A DNA stretch of 64,000 nt from Diplonema papillatum (GCA_030068145.1 JAPJBO010000638.1:62001-126000), one strand, 5' to 3'. Numbered from the stretch's first letter, positions 1-12,240 are shown. Program-made: numbers and translations. Notes: generated by a model not told the origin, from the letters alone.

Positions 1-1194
1 TATCCCCCCTTCACTTGATGACAGATGTTCCTTCTGCTGCTTTTGCCAGGTCACTCTCTCTAGGTTTTCGGGTTGGTGTCGGGTTCATCCCGGGTCTTTC
101 TCACGGCGCCGGCGGCAACGCAGGGTCCGCAGGGACAGTGCTTGCATGTTAAGCTCTGAAGGCTACTGCGGAAGCCCGGACGTGTGAGCGGGTCTTTTCG
201 GACTCAACGCATACAATTCCCTGCGTGAAGGTCCTCCGACGATTGTTGTCCGTCCCCACCCCGGTGCAAGCCCTGGCCTGTGGGGCACCAGCGGTGAAGC
301 AGTTGAGTGGCGCCTGTCGCTCGTCGCAACATCGATGCGCGCGACGGTGGCAACTGCCTTCTTTGCTATATTTTGTGCACACGTAGTTTTCCCAGAGGCT
401 TTTTCAACGGTCCTTCTCGGCGCGGCGCGACAGGGCTGGCAAAAAAAGAACATCCGGACCCCACATGTTTGCCCGCTCTATGCGCTATGCGGATGCTTCA
501 CCCGTTTGTGCTGAGGATCCTGCAGGGCCGAGGGTATCCTTAAAAAACGCCTCACCGGGGAAGGTGACCGTGTCGGGTTGCAGCGCGAAAAAATCAGGTA
601 ACCTAACAGCAGGCTGTGATGTGAAGATAAAATGAAAGAACCGAGGGCAAGTGGTGCGGCGCGCACGAGGGAAGAAAGGGGGGAAAGGCGCCAACAGAAG
701 AAAAAAAAACAAGACAACGAAACAAAGAAAATGAACCGAGAAAACGAACCGGAGAAAGGGGAGCTGGGGGGGGGGAAGGCTGCATGCGATTGTAGCGGGC
801 AAAAAGCTCGCCTCGTCGCAATCTCCCTACCCCCTTCTCCCCTCTCTGTGGTGGAAGCAGGCTGTTCTCGTTTAGTCCATGCCTTCGTCGTCCGCGTCTT
901 GCTGCTGCGCCTGTGAGAGGTTTTGGATGGTGATTTTCCGAGTGTGAGATAGATGCGACCAAAAATGACCCGGAAAGGGCCGGCAGTGCAGCGGAGCACC
1001 ACCTAAAAAATAGCAGGTACTGGATACTTTCTGCTCCCCGCGAAAACGTTTCCGCTTTCCTGTCTTTACAGTTGTCGATCGGATCCTGCCTCATTTTTTT
1101 CTGTCCTCACGACTTTTCCGCAGGGGGGTCTTCATGATGGGGCGAGGCCTTGGACCTTGTGTTGGACGGCCCTTTCACAGGGTACTAGACAGGT
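1..1194. other. Intergenic region, no gene supported
   Basis: This stretch lies downstream of the minus-strand CCT3 stop. It holds short overlapping reading frames on both strands with no recognisable domain and no consistent splice pattern. A purine-rich stretch sits at about 632-780. I see nothing that can be annotated. Confidence 0.5.
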
Positions 1195-2856
1195 TTACGC
1201 GGCAGGAACGCGGAGTGTTTGCAGAAACTGGGCGCGTAAACACACCTTCTTCGGCTTGTCGTCGTCGCCGACAGACACCCCAGAGACGATGTCGTCAATG
1301 CGGATCAGGACGCAGGCAGCCTCGATGGACGTCTTCAGCGTTTGAAGCTTGACAGACAGCGGCTCCATGACACCGATTTCCTTCACGTCGACGATGGCAC
1401 CTTCGATGCCGTCGACGCCCCACGTCAGGTTCTTTTTGTCGGTGTGCTTCGAGCGCAGTTCGGTGAGAAGTTTGATGGCGGCACCGCCGCAGTTTTGGAT
1501 GAGCGTCCTCGGGATGACCTCTAGGGCGTGCGCCACTGCTTGGTACGATTTTTGCTGAATGCCGTGGATCGACTTCGACTTCTCCATGAGGTGCTGCGAG
1601 ACGGCCATTTCGATGCTGCCACCGCCGTAGACCACCTTCGGCTCGACGAGGATGTTCCGCCCGACGTTCATCGCGTCTTGAAGGTTCCGCTCGATCTCGT
1701 TCAAAGTGTCCTTCGACGCACCGCGGAGGATGATGGAGCACGCCTTGGCTTCTTTGCAGTCAACCAGGAATGAGAAGTACTCGTCACCGATCTTCTGGAC
1801 CTGGAAAAGACCCGCGCCGGTGCCGATGTCGGATTCCTTGACTTCGTCGGGGCGGTGCACAATGGTCGCACCTGTGGCACGGGCGACACGGTTGTTGTCG
1901 GTTTTCCTCAATCTTCGGATGGCTGTGATGCCAGCCTTGACGAAGTAGTGCTGCGCGAGGTCGGAGATGCCCTTTTCGGTGATGACGACGTCCGGCTTGA
2001 CGCGGATGATCGACTCGCAGACGTCCTGGATCCACTTCTCCTCCATCTCCATCAGCTTCTCCCAGTCGGTGTCGTTGATGATCTCCACGTTCAGCATGCT
2101 CTCCGCCTTCTTGTACTCCAACGGGCAGTCCAACAGCATCACACGCGGGTTCTTAATCAGCCTGCGCATCTTCTGGTGTGTGATGTCCTTGTTGAACATC
2201 ACTCCGTTCAGCACGCGGCTCTCGTTGATGTGTCCACCCGGAATCTTCTCCACCTTCGCGTACCGCTTGAAGTCGACTTCGTACCTCCCGGACACGGGGT
2301 CGATCCGCTGCACGCACTTGACGGCGTCAACAGCGAGCCGGGTCGCCAACTGGCCGTATCTGCCGACGAACTTCGTTCCGAGACAGCTGGTGACGACCTT
2401 GCACACTTCGTCGTCGTTCTTGATGTCGACTTGCGTCGCCACGGACTCCATGAAGTTGACCGCGTCGTCCAGGGCCTGCATGTACCCCTTCACCACCTTG
2501 ACGGGGTGCGTCTGCTGGTGCTCGAGGAACGGCTGCGCGGCGTCGAGCATCTCGCCGGCGAGGATGATGACCGACGTGGTCCCGTCGCCGCACTCTTCGT
2601 CTTGCGCCCGGGCGAGTTCGACCATGTGCTTCGCTGCCGGGTGCACGACGTCGATTTCGCGGAGAATCGCGTTTCCGTCGTTGGTGATCTGCGTGCCGCC
2701 CATGGGGTCCAGGATCATCTTCAGCATGCTCCTCGGTCCGAGCGTCGATCGGATCAAGTCGGCGACCGACTTGCCGGCGCTGATGTTGTTGAGCTGCGCT
2801 TTGCGTCCATGCTCCCGCTTCGTGTTCGACTGAAGCACGAGAACCTGCTGCGGCAT
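1195..2856 (-). CDS. CCT3: T-complex protein 1 subunit gamma (CCT3)
   Basis: This is an intronless 553-residue group II chaperonin subunit, the normal length for CCT gamma. CCT3 is one of eight paralogous subunits of the cytosolic TRiC ring that folds actin, tubulin and other clients using ATP. The N-terminus carries the nucleotide-binding TLGPRSMLKMI and GGTQITNDG stretches near residues 38-62, and the ATPase motif GDGTTSVI is near residues 90-97. The equatorial C-terminal segment shows VVYGGGSIEMAVS and a WGVDG motif. The start at MPQQVLVL matches the family N-terminus, and an AG (ctcag) lies one base upstream of the ATG. The last residues are RVPAA. The gamma assignment rests on overall similarity by eye; another CCT subunit is much less likely. 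Confidence 0.96.
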   Translation of the reverse strand: MPQQVLVLQSNTKREHGRKAQLNNISAGKSVADLIRSTLGPRSMLKMILDPMGGTQITNDGNAILREIDVVHPAAKHMVELARAQDEECGDGTTSVIILAGEMLDAAQPFLEHQQTHPVKVVKGYMQALDDAVNFMESVATQVDIKNDDEVCKVVTSCLGTKFVGRYGQLATRLAVDAVKCVQRIDPVSGRYEVDFKRYAKVEKIPGGHINESRVLNGVMFNKDITHQKMRRLIKNPRVMLLDCPLEYKKAESMLNVEIINDTDWEKLMEMEEKWIQDVCESIIRVKPDVVITEKGISDLAQHYFVKAGITAIRRLRKTDNNRVARATGATIVHRPDEVKESDIGTGAGLFQVQKIGDEYFSFLVDCKEAKACSIILRGASKDTLNEIERNLQDAMNVGRNILVEPKVVYGGGSIEMAVSQHLMEKSKSIHGIQQKSYQAVAHALEVIPRTLIQNCGGAAIKLLTELRSKHTDKKNLTWGVDGIEGAIVDVKEIGVMEPLSVKLQTLKTSIEAACVLIRIDDIVSGVSVGDDDKPKKVCLRAQFLQTLRVPAA

Positions 2857-3697
2857 CCTGAGTCTCTGTCGCTTGTCACGGCCCTTGCCTGCCCTCCCCG
2901 CCTTCTCTTATTGTTTTAGGGGCGGTGGGGTTCGTGTGTTTTCTCGATCGATTTCCTAGCCCACGGTTTGCGTTTGTGACAGAGTGACCACTTGTGCAAG
3001 ATATGGCTACTGACGGCAATCGTGCACATCAGGTTCATCGTCACTGAATCGATGCGGCAGACAGCCGTGCGAGTCTGTTGCTGTGATTGTTTCAGGTTCG
3101 TGGGAGACACTTCTTCTTCCCCGAAAGCTGTATGTACAGGGCATGAGCGACCCATGAATCTTTAAGCAGAGCGGCGGACGATTCCCCTACGGTCTCGTCG
3201 GTACGCGTTAAAACTTGAACATGCCACTTAGCCTTGAAACGGAGCAGACCAGATAAGGGCACATCAGTTTGAGATTGCAGAATACACAAGGGGAACATGC
3301 GCTCTTCGACTCCGAGGGACAAGAAAGGACGAACGAGCGGCACGCCGCGCGCACGCGCGCTGTCGAAACGATGGTACATTGTTGTGGCCCCGGCCGGCGT
3401 TCCGGGGACGCGAGGTCAGAGTCAAGACAAGGCATGCTAAACCTGTCTCCTGTTCAGCTGCTCGTGTGGTAGGGCGCGGTAAGCAGGGTAAGCAGTGCCA
3501 CGCGGCGGCCAAAAGCTAGAGATGCGCGCGCGCGGACCGTTGCACAGAGCCATTGGTCAGGCAACCCCAACAAGGCTGTTCTCCTCAAGGCTCGGTGGAA
3601 ACATGCGAAGGCAGCACCTTGCAAAGCATGACAGCCTACCACAACCGCGCCCCATGTTTAGTCTGTGGGAGAGCCGTAAGTTAAGCAGCGTGTCCGC
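2857..3697. other. Intergenic spacer between VPS52 and CCT3
   Basis: About 840 bases separate the VPS52 stop from the CCT3 start, both on the minus strand. Small reading frames occur here but none shows a domain or credible splice sites. No RNA gene or repeat is recognised. Confidence 0.5.
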
Positions 3698-6600
3698 CTA
3701 GATTGACATGCCGTACTTCGTGGATATCTCCTTCTTGAGCACGTCAGCCGCCACGAGCCGCGATTTGCAGGGTGGGTTCGACCACACGTTGTACGCGATG
3801 ACAGAGAGCGAGTCGCTGACGTTCAGCACCTTCGTGAATAGGGCTTGCAGCACGTACTGGCGTGTGTACGCCCTCTGGAAGTACCGGTTCGCCGCCTTGC
3901 ACAGCGTGGCCAGCGCCTTCGGCCACGTGTCGTGGAACTTGTTTACAAACGACACGGTTTCGTCGGCGGACGTCTTCTCTCGCACCTTCCCGTGCTCTTC
4001 TTCACTCTGTTTCGGGTGGGTGCGACTTGAAGACTTGAAGGGAGTGCGACCGACATTCGTTCGAGGAAACGGCAGAAACCTTCCTGAAACGGTGCTCCCG
4101 TGTGGGCCATTCTTTTGCAGCTGACTTCGCACGGTGCTTTTAGAGTGTCCGCTTGAGATTCTAGGATGTAAAAAGTATTCTCAGTCATAAACAAATGCGT
4201 ATCTGCGGACCCATTCCTACGCTGAGACTCATCAGCTCGATCGTCCTGAGCCACAGCCGTCGCTCGAAACGCCATCGGAACAGTCTGGGTGCATACCTGG
4301 GCCTTCGTTTGGGTGCCGGCCTTCTCAACAAAGCTCATTATGTCGGCCATGTCGGATTTGACTTCCTGTATTGTATATTAGGTCGATTGTTTCAGTTCAG
4401 CATGTGTGAAGAGGTCGTGCGACTCGTGCGATGACCATCTCGTTTTCCCCCGGAGAAATCTGCTTTGCGGCACACGAGGAGAGACGAGGAGGATGTGGTG
4501 ACGCAGGACACAGTAAGGCAGTGGGAAAGAGTAGCGAGGAACTCATAGCGGGAAACAGTAGTACGGGAGAGAGTAGCGGGGAACAGTCAGGAGCGGGAAA
4601 CCGAGGGATAGCGGGGAAGGGTAGCGGGAACGAGCAGCAGGCGACATCAGCGAGGGAGTGGGAACGAGTGGCGGGAAACAGTAAGGCAGCTGGAAAGAAC
4701 AGCAGCGAGAAACGGTAGCAGGAAGCAGTAGCAGTAGGGCAGCAGGAAGAGTGGCGGGAAACAGCAGCAGGAAACAGCAGACGACAGCGGTCAGAAGGAG
4801 TGGCGGGAAACAGTAGTGGGAACTATTGTAGCGAGAACGAGAAGCGGGAAACGGAAGCAGTAAAGTAGGGCAGCGGAAAGACTACCGGGAAACAGTAGGG
4901 CAGGTGGGGGTTACGTCTCATGCACATACCAGAGAGAAGAGGGTGTCGAGCTGGTCTTTGAGCAGCGTCTCGAACGTTTCAACGTCGTCGGTGACGTCCT
5001 TTGAGATGCGGGCCTCGGAGAGCTGTTCGTGCACGTAGCCGTAGTTGTTGATGCAGAACACGAGCTGGAGGTTGCGAGCGGACAACCGCTTGGACAGCAC
5101 GCTGACGAGCAGCGTCATTTCCTTGCGCATTGTGCACAGGTCCGCGACGATCGTGTCGCTGAAGATGAGACTGCTCTCCGTCGCGCCGGATACGCGGCTG
5201 CCGATCATTGGCATCGTATTCATCACGTGCATCGCGCACAGCAACTCGGCGTAGCGCTTGACAGTCGCGTGCGGCGCAACGGCCGGGTCGTTGACGATGC
5301 TGTCGCTCTTCACTTTCAGAGCCGCGAACTTGATGGCGCGCGCCTCGTGAACTGACGTGATGTTGACGCCCACCGCTTCACTGTACTGCTCCCACAGCGT
5401 CGCCTGCACGTCCTTAAGGTGTCCGGCGATGAAATTGGGGGGGCGGAAGGTTCGGTTCTGGCTGCGCTGCGCGACGCCGCCTCCGACTTTGACCTCCGAT
5501 GAGCTGTCCCTCGACAGCACGAGAGTGGCCTGTGGGTGTGGTTCAGTGTAATGTACCCGTCGAGTGTAGTAGAACAAGAGTGTGAAACAAACGCGTGCAG
5601 CGCCAAACCAAAAGCTCTGTTGCAGCAACTGGGATTACGCCGTTCGGTCTCACAGTGTTTTCGGAAATACTCGAGGGACTGCCTTGTGCTCATTTCGACG
5701 GAGGCTAGAGCGGGAGAAAACAATACAACTACGAGGTGGGTCTTTTTTGCAGAACTATAATAATGTGACGAAGGAGCTCATACCTGCAACCCGTCCTTCG
5801 CGCCGCTCTCACCTTTGTCGGGCAGCAAATGGGTAAAGAAACACTCGGAGCTGTGGTTGTTTGTGGATACGTGCACTGCCTGCCGCTTGTTAAGAAAGTT
5901 GAAGTATGGCTAAAGATACAGTGGTGTCCCCTGAGGGGGGGGGTTAATCTCAGGGCCGCCCATGTGATATACTCGGGACTCGGCGAGCGCGACGCGTTTG
6001 CAAAACCGGAACGGCTGTTGGCGGGTCGCACTCGGGCTGTCCTCCAGGAGATAAAAGTACTGTTCTCTGCTCAACCGCACCACAACTGGCTGTAAAATTT
6101 CTCTCTCATGTGTGGGGGGGGATGAAAGCTGGGGGGGGGCGCATACAGACGCAGCAGGAGCATTACCCCGATCAAGTCGCCGGCGCTGTTGGAAACGAAC
6201 TCCGCCGTTTTTTCTTTCACGTAGCCGAACGCTTTTTCGAACACCGCCGTGAGAATCGCCTGTGTGAGTGGGGTGGTCGGGTGTGCAACCGTTCGCATCG
6301 CATTCATAGAAGGAGGTCGTCCACGGGGTGTCAGAGGGCTCAGCGTATGCTTGACAACAGAGGGGTTGAAACAAACCTCGCGCCGAGTAGCAGGGAAGGC
6401 GAAAAACTCCGAATTGAAAGATGCCTCGTGCACAGCGACGTTGATCAGCGCCACGTTGAGCCGGAGGAAGTCTTCGACGTACGTCCGCAGCTGGTCGACA
6501 AGGACGCAGGGATCGATGACCAGCTGGTCGCCGTCCGGGATGAGCGACGTGAGCGTCTTCAGCCTGTCCCAGAAGGGCAGCGCGACCCTGTCCCTGTTCG

Positions 6601-8133
6601 CGATGCCGCTCAGCCGGTTGAGGATCTTCTTGCCATCGTTCTCGACGCCCTTGCGGCTGTCGAAGCAGTCCTTCGGGACAACGGCCTCCGGCTTCGCCAG
6701 CTTGACTTCGGGCTTCGTGACTTCGCCGTACTTCTTCTTGACGAGCTTCAGGTACACTTTATTCATCATGTCGACGTAGTGCTCGACAACGTTTTCTGCC
6801 GCTTTCGGGTTGTACTGCCGTAGGAACCGGAAGGCAAACGAGCAGCGATGTGCGAGAGCTTGTTGTTGGATGACTATGTTGGTGCTGTCCTCTTTGAGGA
6901 GCTCTGTCTTGGCTAGGAGGAAGGAGTACACTTTCCCGCTGAGCTTCCCGGCGACGCCGATGAGCTGCGGGTACAGCTGCGCTTGCATGAGAGAGTTTTG
7001 CAGGTGCGGGTCCTCCGACAGGAAGTTGATCTTCTCGTCGAGCTGCCGCACCGCGCTCAGGAACGTCATGTCGGCCTCGTGTTGCTTGTCGACTTTCGCC
7101 TTGTCCGGCGCCTCGATCGGCGTCTTTTCGATAGCTTTCAGCCACTCGGGGCTGATGACGTCGATCTTCTGCAGGATCGGGGACAGGTGCAGCAGCGCGC
7201 CCTCCCGGTTCTTGATGCGGTCAGTGATCTCCGCCGACCGCCGCTGCAGCGCCTTGATATCGCCGGTTATGCTGCCGAGATGTTCCTGCGGATGAGTGTG
7301 TTTGCATGACCCGCTGGGACCTCCCGCTATCGTGGACAAGCCACCAATACAGACAAACAGATCACGATTTCGTGACGTAGTGCGGTACAGTTCTGAGACA
7401 CATCAAATTTTGGTTTGGCTGAACACGCGTACTAAGGAACACGCGTATCAATACACCACGGCGGGGTTCCAATGATTCGCGAACCCCGCAAGCTCTCCTC
7501 CAGTCAAGCTTCCACCATGGGGCCCTTGTAAACGCCGCAATAAGTGCGTGCACGGTTAAATAGCGAGACGAGTGCACATACCCGAAACCCCCACACGACG
7601 CTTCGTATGCTGTCCAGCATCTCTTCGCACTGCGTGATGTCGTTGTAGAGCTTCGCGAAGCGGTCGGCGTTCTGGACGTAGTCGTCGACGGACAGGAACT
7701 CTTTTTCCTCGAGCGCCGCCTCTTTTTCGACGGCGTACTTCTGCAGGTTGGTGCCCTTGTTGACCACCTCGGCGAGCACCTGGTCCTCGTTGAGGATGCG
7801 GATGTACCGCTCGAGGTCCTCCTGGTTCTCCGCCCAGTGGGCCTCCCAGGCCTCGTTGGTTATGTCCAAGTCGCCGCCGCGCAGGAACGAAGGCGCGGCG
7901 TCCGGCTGCGTGCCGTCGCCGCCGTTGCCGTTGGCGGCACTCTTGGCTGCCGACGAGTCGGCAGGGGCCGCCGCCGCCGCCGCCGCCGCCGCCGCGGTGG
8001 CGCGCCTGCCGTCGGCCCGCGCGTGCGCGCGCTCGGCGGTCGCGAGCTCGCGCCGCAGCTCCGACGCGCGCTGCTCGACGTCCTGCGCCACCGACGCCGC
8101 CGGGTCGGCGGCGCCGTTCCCGGCGGCTGCCAT
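3698..8133 (-). CDS. VPS52: Vacuolar protein sorting-associated protein 52 (GARP/EARP subunit)
   Basis: Vps52 is a core subunit of the GARP and EARP tethers that capture endosome-derived vesicles at the trans-Golgi or recycling endosome. Exons supported by sequence: 8133-7582, 7285-6377, 6259 to about 6134, 5529-4930, 4365-4297 and 4006-3698. Donors include GTATGT, GTTTGT and GTATGC; acceptors are CAG. Exon 1 has an alanine run and then the family hallmark ILNEDQVLAEVVNKGTNLQ. Removing the 6260-6376 intron rejoins FAFPATRRE to AILTAVFEKAF exactly as family alignments require. The 23-codon exon at 4365-4297 supplies MSFVEKAG, and the last exon gives the C-terminal helical region ending KYGMSI. 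The join between the exon ending near 6134 (LLLRL) and the one at 5529 is out of phase, so one small exon, perhaps near 6081, is unresolved. The ATG at 8133 is the first in frame. Confidence 0.9.
4495..4905. repeat. Degenerate purine-rich tandem repeat in a VPS52 intron
   Basis: The intron between the VPS52 exons at 4930 and 4365 is filled with imperfect copies of a short unit close to gcgggaaacagtag, with variants agcggggaacag and ggaaagagtag. On the transcribed minus strand this is pyrimidine-rich and could act as an extended polypyrimidine tract. No longer unit is evident. Confidence 0.75.
5664..5713. repeat. Dispersed repeat copy in VPS52 intron (matches eIF4A intron)
   Basis: The segment beginning aaatactcgagggactg and running through catttcgacggaggctagag is nearly identical to 41222-41270 in the last intron of eIF4A. 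It lies in the VPS52 intron upstream of exon 5529-4930. The match is about 47 bases with two or three differences, in the same orientation. Confidence 0.8.
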
Positions 8134-8290
8134 CAGCACCGGTACTCGCCCTCCACTTTGCCGCAGCCCGGACAGGCCCGCCCCAAGGCGGGGGAGGGCG
8201 TGGGGGCGCAAAGGGGGTTCCTGGGAGGGAGGAAGGGTGAACGGTTGTTTGTGTGAAATTCATTGGGTGCCAGACACACACGTTGCTTTG

Positions 8291-8293
<3 letters not shown>

Positions 8294-8382
<89 letters not shown>
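8294..8382. repeat. CA dinucleotide microsatellite
   Basis: About 44 AC/CA units run with one ccc interruption near 8348-8351. It lies about 160 bases upstream of the VPS52 start codon. It explains the artificial poly-HT and poly-VC reading frames seen on either strand. Confidence 0.98.
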
Positions 8383-8383
<1 letters not shown>

Positions 8384-8497
8384 GCGTGGTCGTACTTTCG
8401 TGAAGGGAGGCACCACGATAAAACGGTTCCGCAACACACCCACGTACACATACACGCACAACTTCGTTCAGACGTTACAGAAGCCATGAATTGTGTA

Positions 8498-8612
8498 TCA
8501 TGCAGGGTCAAAACCTTGTGTCTTTTTGGTAAACGCTGCAGCGGGGCTGACGGCCCCCAATAAAAAAAATTGGTGAAAAAAAAAATTGCTCAACTTCATC
8601 AAAAATTACCGC
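8498..8612 (+). mobile_element. Truncated copy of CATGCAGGG-type MITE
   Basis: After a TA dinucleotide at 8496-8497 the sequence starts tcatgcagggtcaaaacc, continues with an A-rich core and ttgctcaacttcatcaaaaa, and then loses similarity. It matches one half of the complete MITE at 8658-8826 in opposite orientation and of the copy at 19764-19978 in the same orientation. The right terminal repeat is missing. Confidence 0.75.
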
Positions 8613-8657
8613 GAACGGGTAATGAACTGGGGGTTGCTTTGTCTGCACACATACATA

Positions 8658-8826
8658 TCATGCAGGGTCAAAACCTTGTGTCTTTTTGAATTTTAAAATT
8701 TTGGAACAAACTCTGCAGTAATTTTTTATGACGTTGAGCAATTTTTTTTTTTTCCAAAAAAATTTTTCGGAGGCATCGGCCCCGCGGGAGCGTTTTAAAA
8801 AGACACAAGGTTTTGACCCTGCATGA
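8658..8826. mobile_element. Complete 169-bp MITE with ~29-bp terminal inverted repeats
   Basis: The left end tcatgcagggtcaaaacctt continues as gtgtcttttt, and the right end is its reverse complement, finishing ggttttgaccctgcatga. The element is flanked by TA on both sides (8656-8657 and 8827-8828), which fits a Tc1/mariner or pogo-type target duplication. It has no coding capacity. The interior is A/T homopolymer plus a GC-rich patch ccccgcgggagcg. Which transposase moves it is inference. Confidence 0.9.
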
Positions 8827-9817
8827 TATATACATATACACGTAGACTTACCGATGCGAAGCACACTGCCGCGGCGGATGGTCAATAGATCGAAGAAATG
8901 CCGGATTTTCTTTCTGTCGTGCTGGCTCGAACTGATTGTCCAGGACGTTGTCCACAGTATCTCGCACTTCACGGTTCCGCACGGATGAGCGGGAAGAGCA
9001 AACGGTAGCAAAGCGGGCAAAGGTGCACTCGGGCACGCAGTCGATGGATCCTCACAGAAAGAGACGAGGACAAGACAAGGGGAAGCCGCTTGGAGACGAC
9101 TCGACGCGCAGTGTTCGATCGGTTTTCATTGTGTTCCGGGTTCTCCTCCGACAGAAGAGGCGCAAATTTCGAAGCAAGCTGCGGGAGGCCGCGATTGTTG
9201 CCGGTTGTCATTTCCGTACTGAAACAAATGAGGCTAGGATGAAAGCTGTTTCTCTTTTGCACAAAAACATGAACACACGCCGAAACCGGGTCTGACGACT
9301 ACATCCAATCCAGGCGACTGGAAGACCGCACTGAGGAGGAGTCCCATCCCAGGAGTAAACATCCAAAAGCGTACGTGAAGAAATAGCGCATATACAGGTT
9401 CCCACACACGAGCAAGTGTCCTGCCCAGGTCGCAAAGCGAACGCAAGGGGGAAACAAAGCCTGACGTGTACGCGGTGTGTATCGTTGGCGACAAAAAGAG
9501 CCGAACGTTCTCGTTGGGGACAGGCCGACGGTTCGAGGCAGCAGGGGGTGGCCCTGGTCTTGGTAAAGACAGGCGCTCTGGCACCACAAAGCAGAGGCGA
9601 ACTTGGCGTCACGAGGCTAGACGGAAGTCGACCAGCTGGTTGCGTCGGACGTTGACCGCGGATGCACCCAGCCTGGGTCGGTGTTGGGTTGATACGTGCC
9701 TATGCAGAGAGGGGGGGACTACTGCACGGCGATGCGGTTAGCTTGAGCGTAACAGGCAAACGTATCAATGCAGATGGAGAGATTGGGGGCGATCTCGTGA
9801 CAACCAACCCACGGCTT
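8827..9817. other. Intergenic region upstream of VPS52, possible exon near 8870-9000
   Basis: About 990 bases lie between the MITE and the ankyrin gene stop. On the minus strand a strong donor (cgcatcg followed by gtaagtctac, near 8851) ends an open stretch up to about 9036. It could be an exon of an unrecognised gene or of the VPS52 5' region, but no partner exon or domain was found. The remainder shows nothing. Confidence 0.35.
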
Positions 9818-12082
9818 TTAGCGAAACTGTAGGTGGTTCTGGCGGGTTGCTCTCTGCAGAACATGGGCGACCTGGCAATACTTCCCTCTCTCGCTCGGCG
9901 TCAGCTGCACAAGGCCTTGGTAGTGCTTCACGTATTCAATTGGCGTGTAACCGAAGCATCCTGTATGTTTGTGGGGACGAAAACTTGTAGAAAGCAAGTT
10001 TGACCCCAAATGTCGCACGGAAAATATTGTCGGAAGGTAGTGTGTCGATCCATGGAACAAGCAAACAAAGAAAGCCGTCCACAACCGCTGAGCACAATGG
10101 TGCGCAGCCAGCAGCCTAAAAACGGAAAACAAATGGGCCGAATGGTGGGTGATTTGCATTTCCGAATGCATCCAATGTGCATACCGCGGCTAGGTTTCGG
10201 CAGGTCACGCGCATCGACGGAGCTGCCTTCAGCGACGAGAACGGAGACGAGCTCGTGGTGGCCTTTCACGACCGCGTAGTGCAGCGGTGTCCTGCCCAAG
10301 CGATCTGGCATCGAAAGGAAGACGACGAGCAGCTGCCGCGCGTCTGCAGGGCCCACCCACAGCGGCTGCAGGACGTCCGCGGAGCTGCCGTTGAGGGAGT
10401 ACGCCACGTCCCTGGCCGCGGTGCCGAGAGCCGACGCCCCGTCGAGCCCACCGCCGTTGGCTGATCGAGGGGATTGCCCGAGGTCTGCTATCCGCGCCAG
10501 GCTCGTGCCATCGCACTCCGAGTCGTTGTCTCTGTGAGTGTTCTCGTCGTTGTTGGGGATCGGTGTACCTTCGACCTCAAATTATGATTTTTCTCGTAAT
10601 TCGAAAGTGCGCCAATTTACGACAGGATTATTGCTGCGACGAGTCGTATGAAGTCCGGGAAGCCCATGTGTGATTTGTGAGGCTCTCGATTGTAGTCATG
10701 GTCGATCGAGGGAGTCGGGTGTTTGCTGGAGACAAGAAAAGACAGCATACTCTGACGACCGAGATTCCGCCATGTCCTCGATGGACTCTATAGTTGGTGA
10801 CCGCGGCGGCGTGCTTGGCGGCTCGACACGAAAGAACCATTCCCTGCAAAATGGTGCGTTGCGTTGCTGACAATTACGGTCCTTTCCTCCCGGTACATTT
10901 TCCCACCAATCTTCTCTTTTTTCGTGCAGGTCGACAGTGACGGAGGTATGAGGTGTGCATACTTGAGGAGCTCGAAAACCAAGCGACTGCCCTGCATCGC
11001 ATTGTAGTGCAGCACGTTCTGCCGGCTGCTGTAGTTGATGTACCAAACATCAGCCTCGTTCTGTGGGGTTGCGCGAAGGGATGAACCAAGACTCGACACT
11101 GCAATGAAACACGTTTCCAAGATCAGCCCACAGCCAACGCTCCGTAGATGCGCCCTTATTCGCTGCAATCGGCTTCGGCTCTGTGTCGCTGAAACAAGAA
11201 AGAGAGATGCACAAAACCGCAGGCAGTCAAATTAAAGCAAACCTTCAGCAAAATCTCCGCCGGTTTCGCGTGTCCCAGCACGACGGCGTTCATCAGCGGG
11301 GAGAGCCCGTGTGTGCAGTGCGTGTTGACGGGCGCGTGCCGCACGAGGCATTCGGTGATGTCGGCCAGCCCGCGCTCGACGGCGAGGACCAGCGGAGTCT
11401 TAAACCCCGCCTGCCCCGCCTCGAGGACGTGCGCCCGCTCCCACGGGTCACTGGCCCTGACGTTCTCCTTCTTCGGAATTCCGGCGACCGCCCCGCGGGC
11501 GAGCAGCTCAACAACGCAGGGCAACGAGTTGGCGACAACCGCGCACCCCAGCGGCGTCGTCCCCCTGTGGGACAATGCGTTGACGTCGGCCTTCGCGTCG
11601 CACAGGATCGCGACCAGCCCCGCGTGGCCCGTCTTCGCGGCGAAGTGCAAGGCTCGCTCGCCCTCCTTGTTCGGCAGGTTCGGGTCGCACTCAATTTCGA
11701 TGAGGAACTCCACCAGATCCGCTGACCCCGCCAACACAGCCCGGTGCAGCGGCGCGAGCCCGTCCCTGTCGAGGACGTGGATCAAATCGAGGTTCGTCGC
11801 CAGCACGAAGCTCCGGACCTCCTCCATCTCGCCGCCGTCGATCAGCCGTGCGAGCCGGTCGGTCTCGAAGAACTCGCCCGTGTTCCCCTTCTCGTAGTTC
11901 GGCCGCGCCCGCGACGCCAGCGCGACCGTGACCACCTCGAAATCCTCCTCGCTGTCGTTGTGCTGCGGCTCGTCGAATGTCGGATTCTCGTTCGCGGCCG
12001 TCGTGATCAAGTGCGTCGTCGGCGAGCAGCGTCGCTCCAAGTCGATGCAATACGCCTGGTCGCCCGTGAAGACCTTCCACAT
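9818..12082 (-). CDS. Ankyrin-repeat protein (four exons)
   Basis: Exons 12082-11243, 11060-10963, 10531-10185 and 9960-9818 join in frame. Donors are GTTTGC, GTATGC and GTATGC, and acceptors are CACAG, CACAG and TACAG. The product is about 475 residues. After a start MWKVFTGDQAY and an acidic linker come tandem ankyrin repeats, with motifs DGLAPLHRAVLAGSADLVEF, GERALHFAAKTGHAGLVAIL, THGLSPLMNAVVLGHAKPAE and, spanning the first splice, SRQNVLHYNAMQGSRLVFEL. Exon 3 adds a disordered insert and one more repeat, GRTPLHYAVVKGHHELVSVL. The last exon holds GYTPIEYVKHYQG and a basic tail. No catalytic domain follows, so this is probably a scaffold. Partners cannot be named. Confidence 0.88.
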
Positions 12083-12190
12083 GACCCTGTTTTTTTTTGA
12101 GTGAAAGTACACGCTTGCAACTTCGGGTGGTGCGTCTCCTTTTTGTCGGTCATCCAAGCACGCACTTTTTCGGGATCTCAACTTCCAACT

Positions 12191-12240
12191 TGGGGGGGAA
12201 ATGGTTCTTGGGTTTGAAGAGCGCGTGGTGCTTGCACCAC
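12191..12240. repeat. Dispersed repeat copy (pair with 14425-14473)
   Basis: The block ttcttgggtttgaagagcgc followed by gtggtgcttgcaccact is identical to one at 14432-14470. Each copy is preceded by a G-run plus aaatg and lies just downstream of a minus-strand gene. The terminal gtggtgcttgcaccact is a palindrome (GTGGTGC/GCACCAC). Confidence 0.85.

Noticed and set aside
1855..2919. 354-residue plus-strand ORF opposite CCT3
   Set aside because: It is the antisense shadow of a GC-rich, clearly conserved minus-strand chaperonin gene and has no domain of its own.
8133..8563. Poly-HT, poly-VC and poly-CV reading frames near the VPS52 start
   Set aside because: They are translations of the CA microsatellite.
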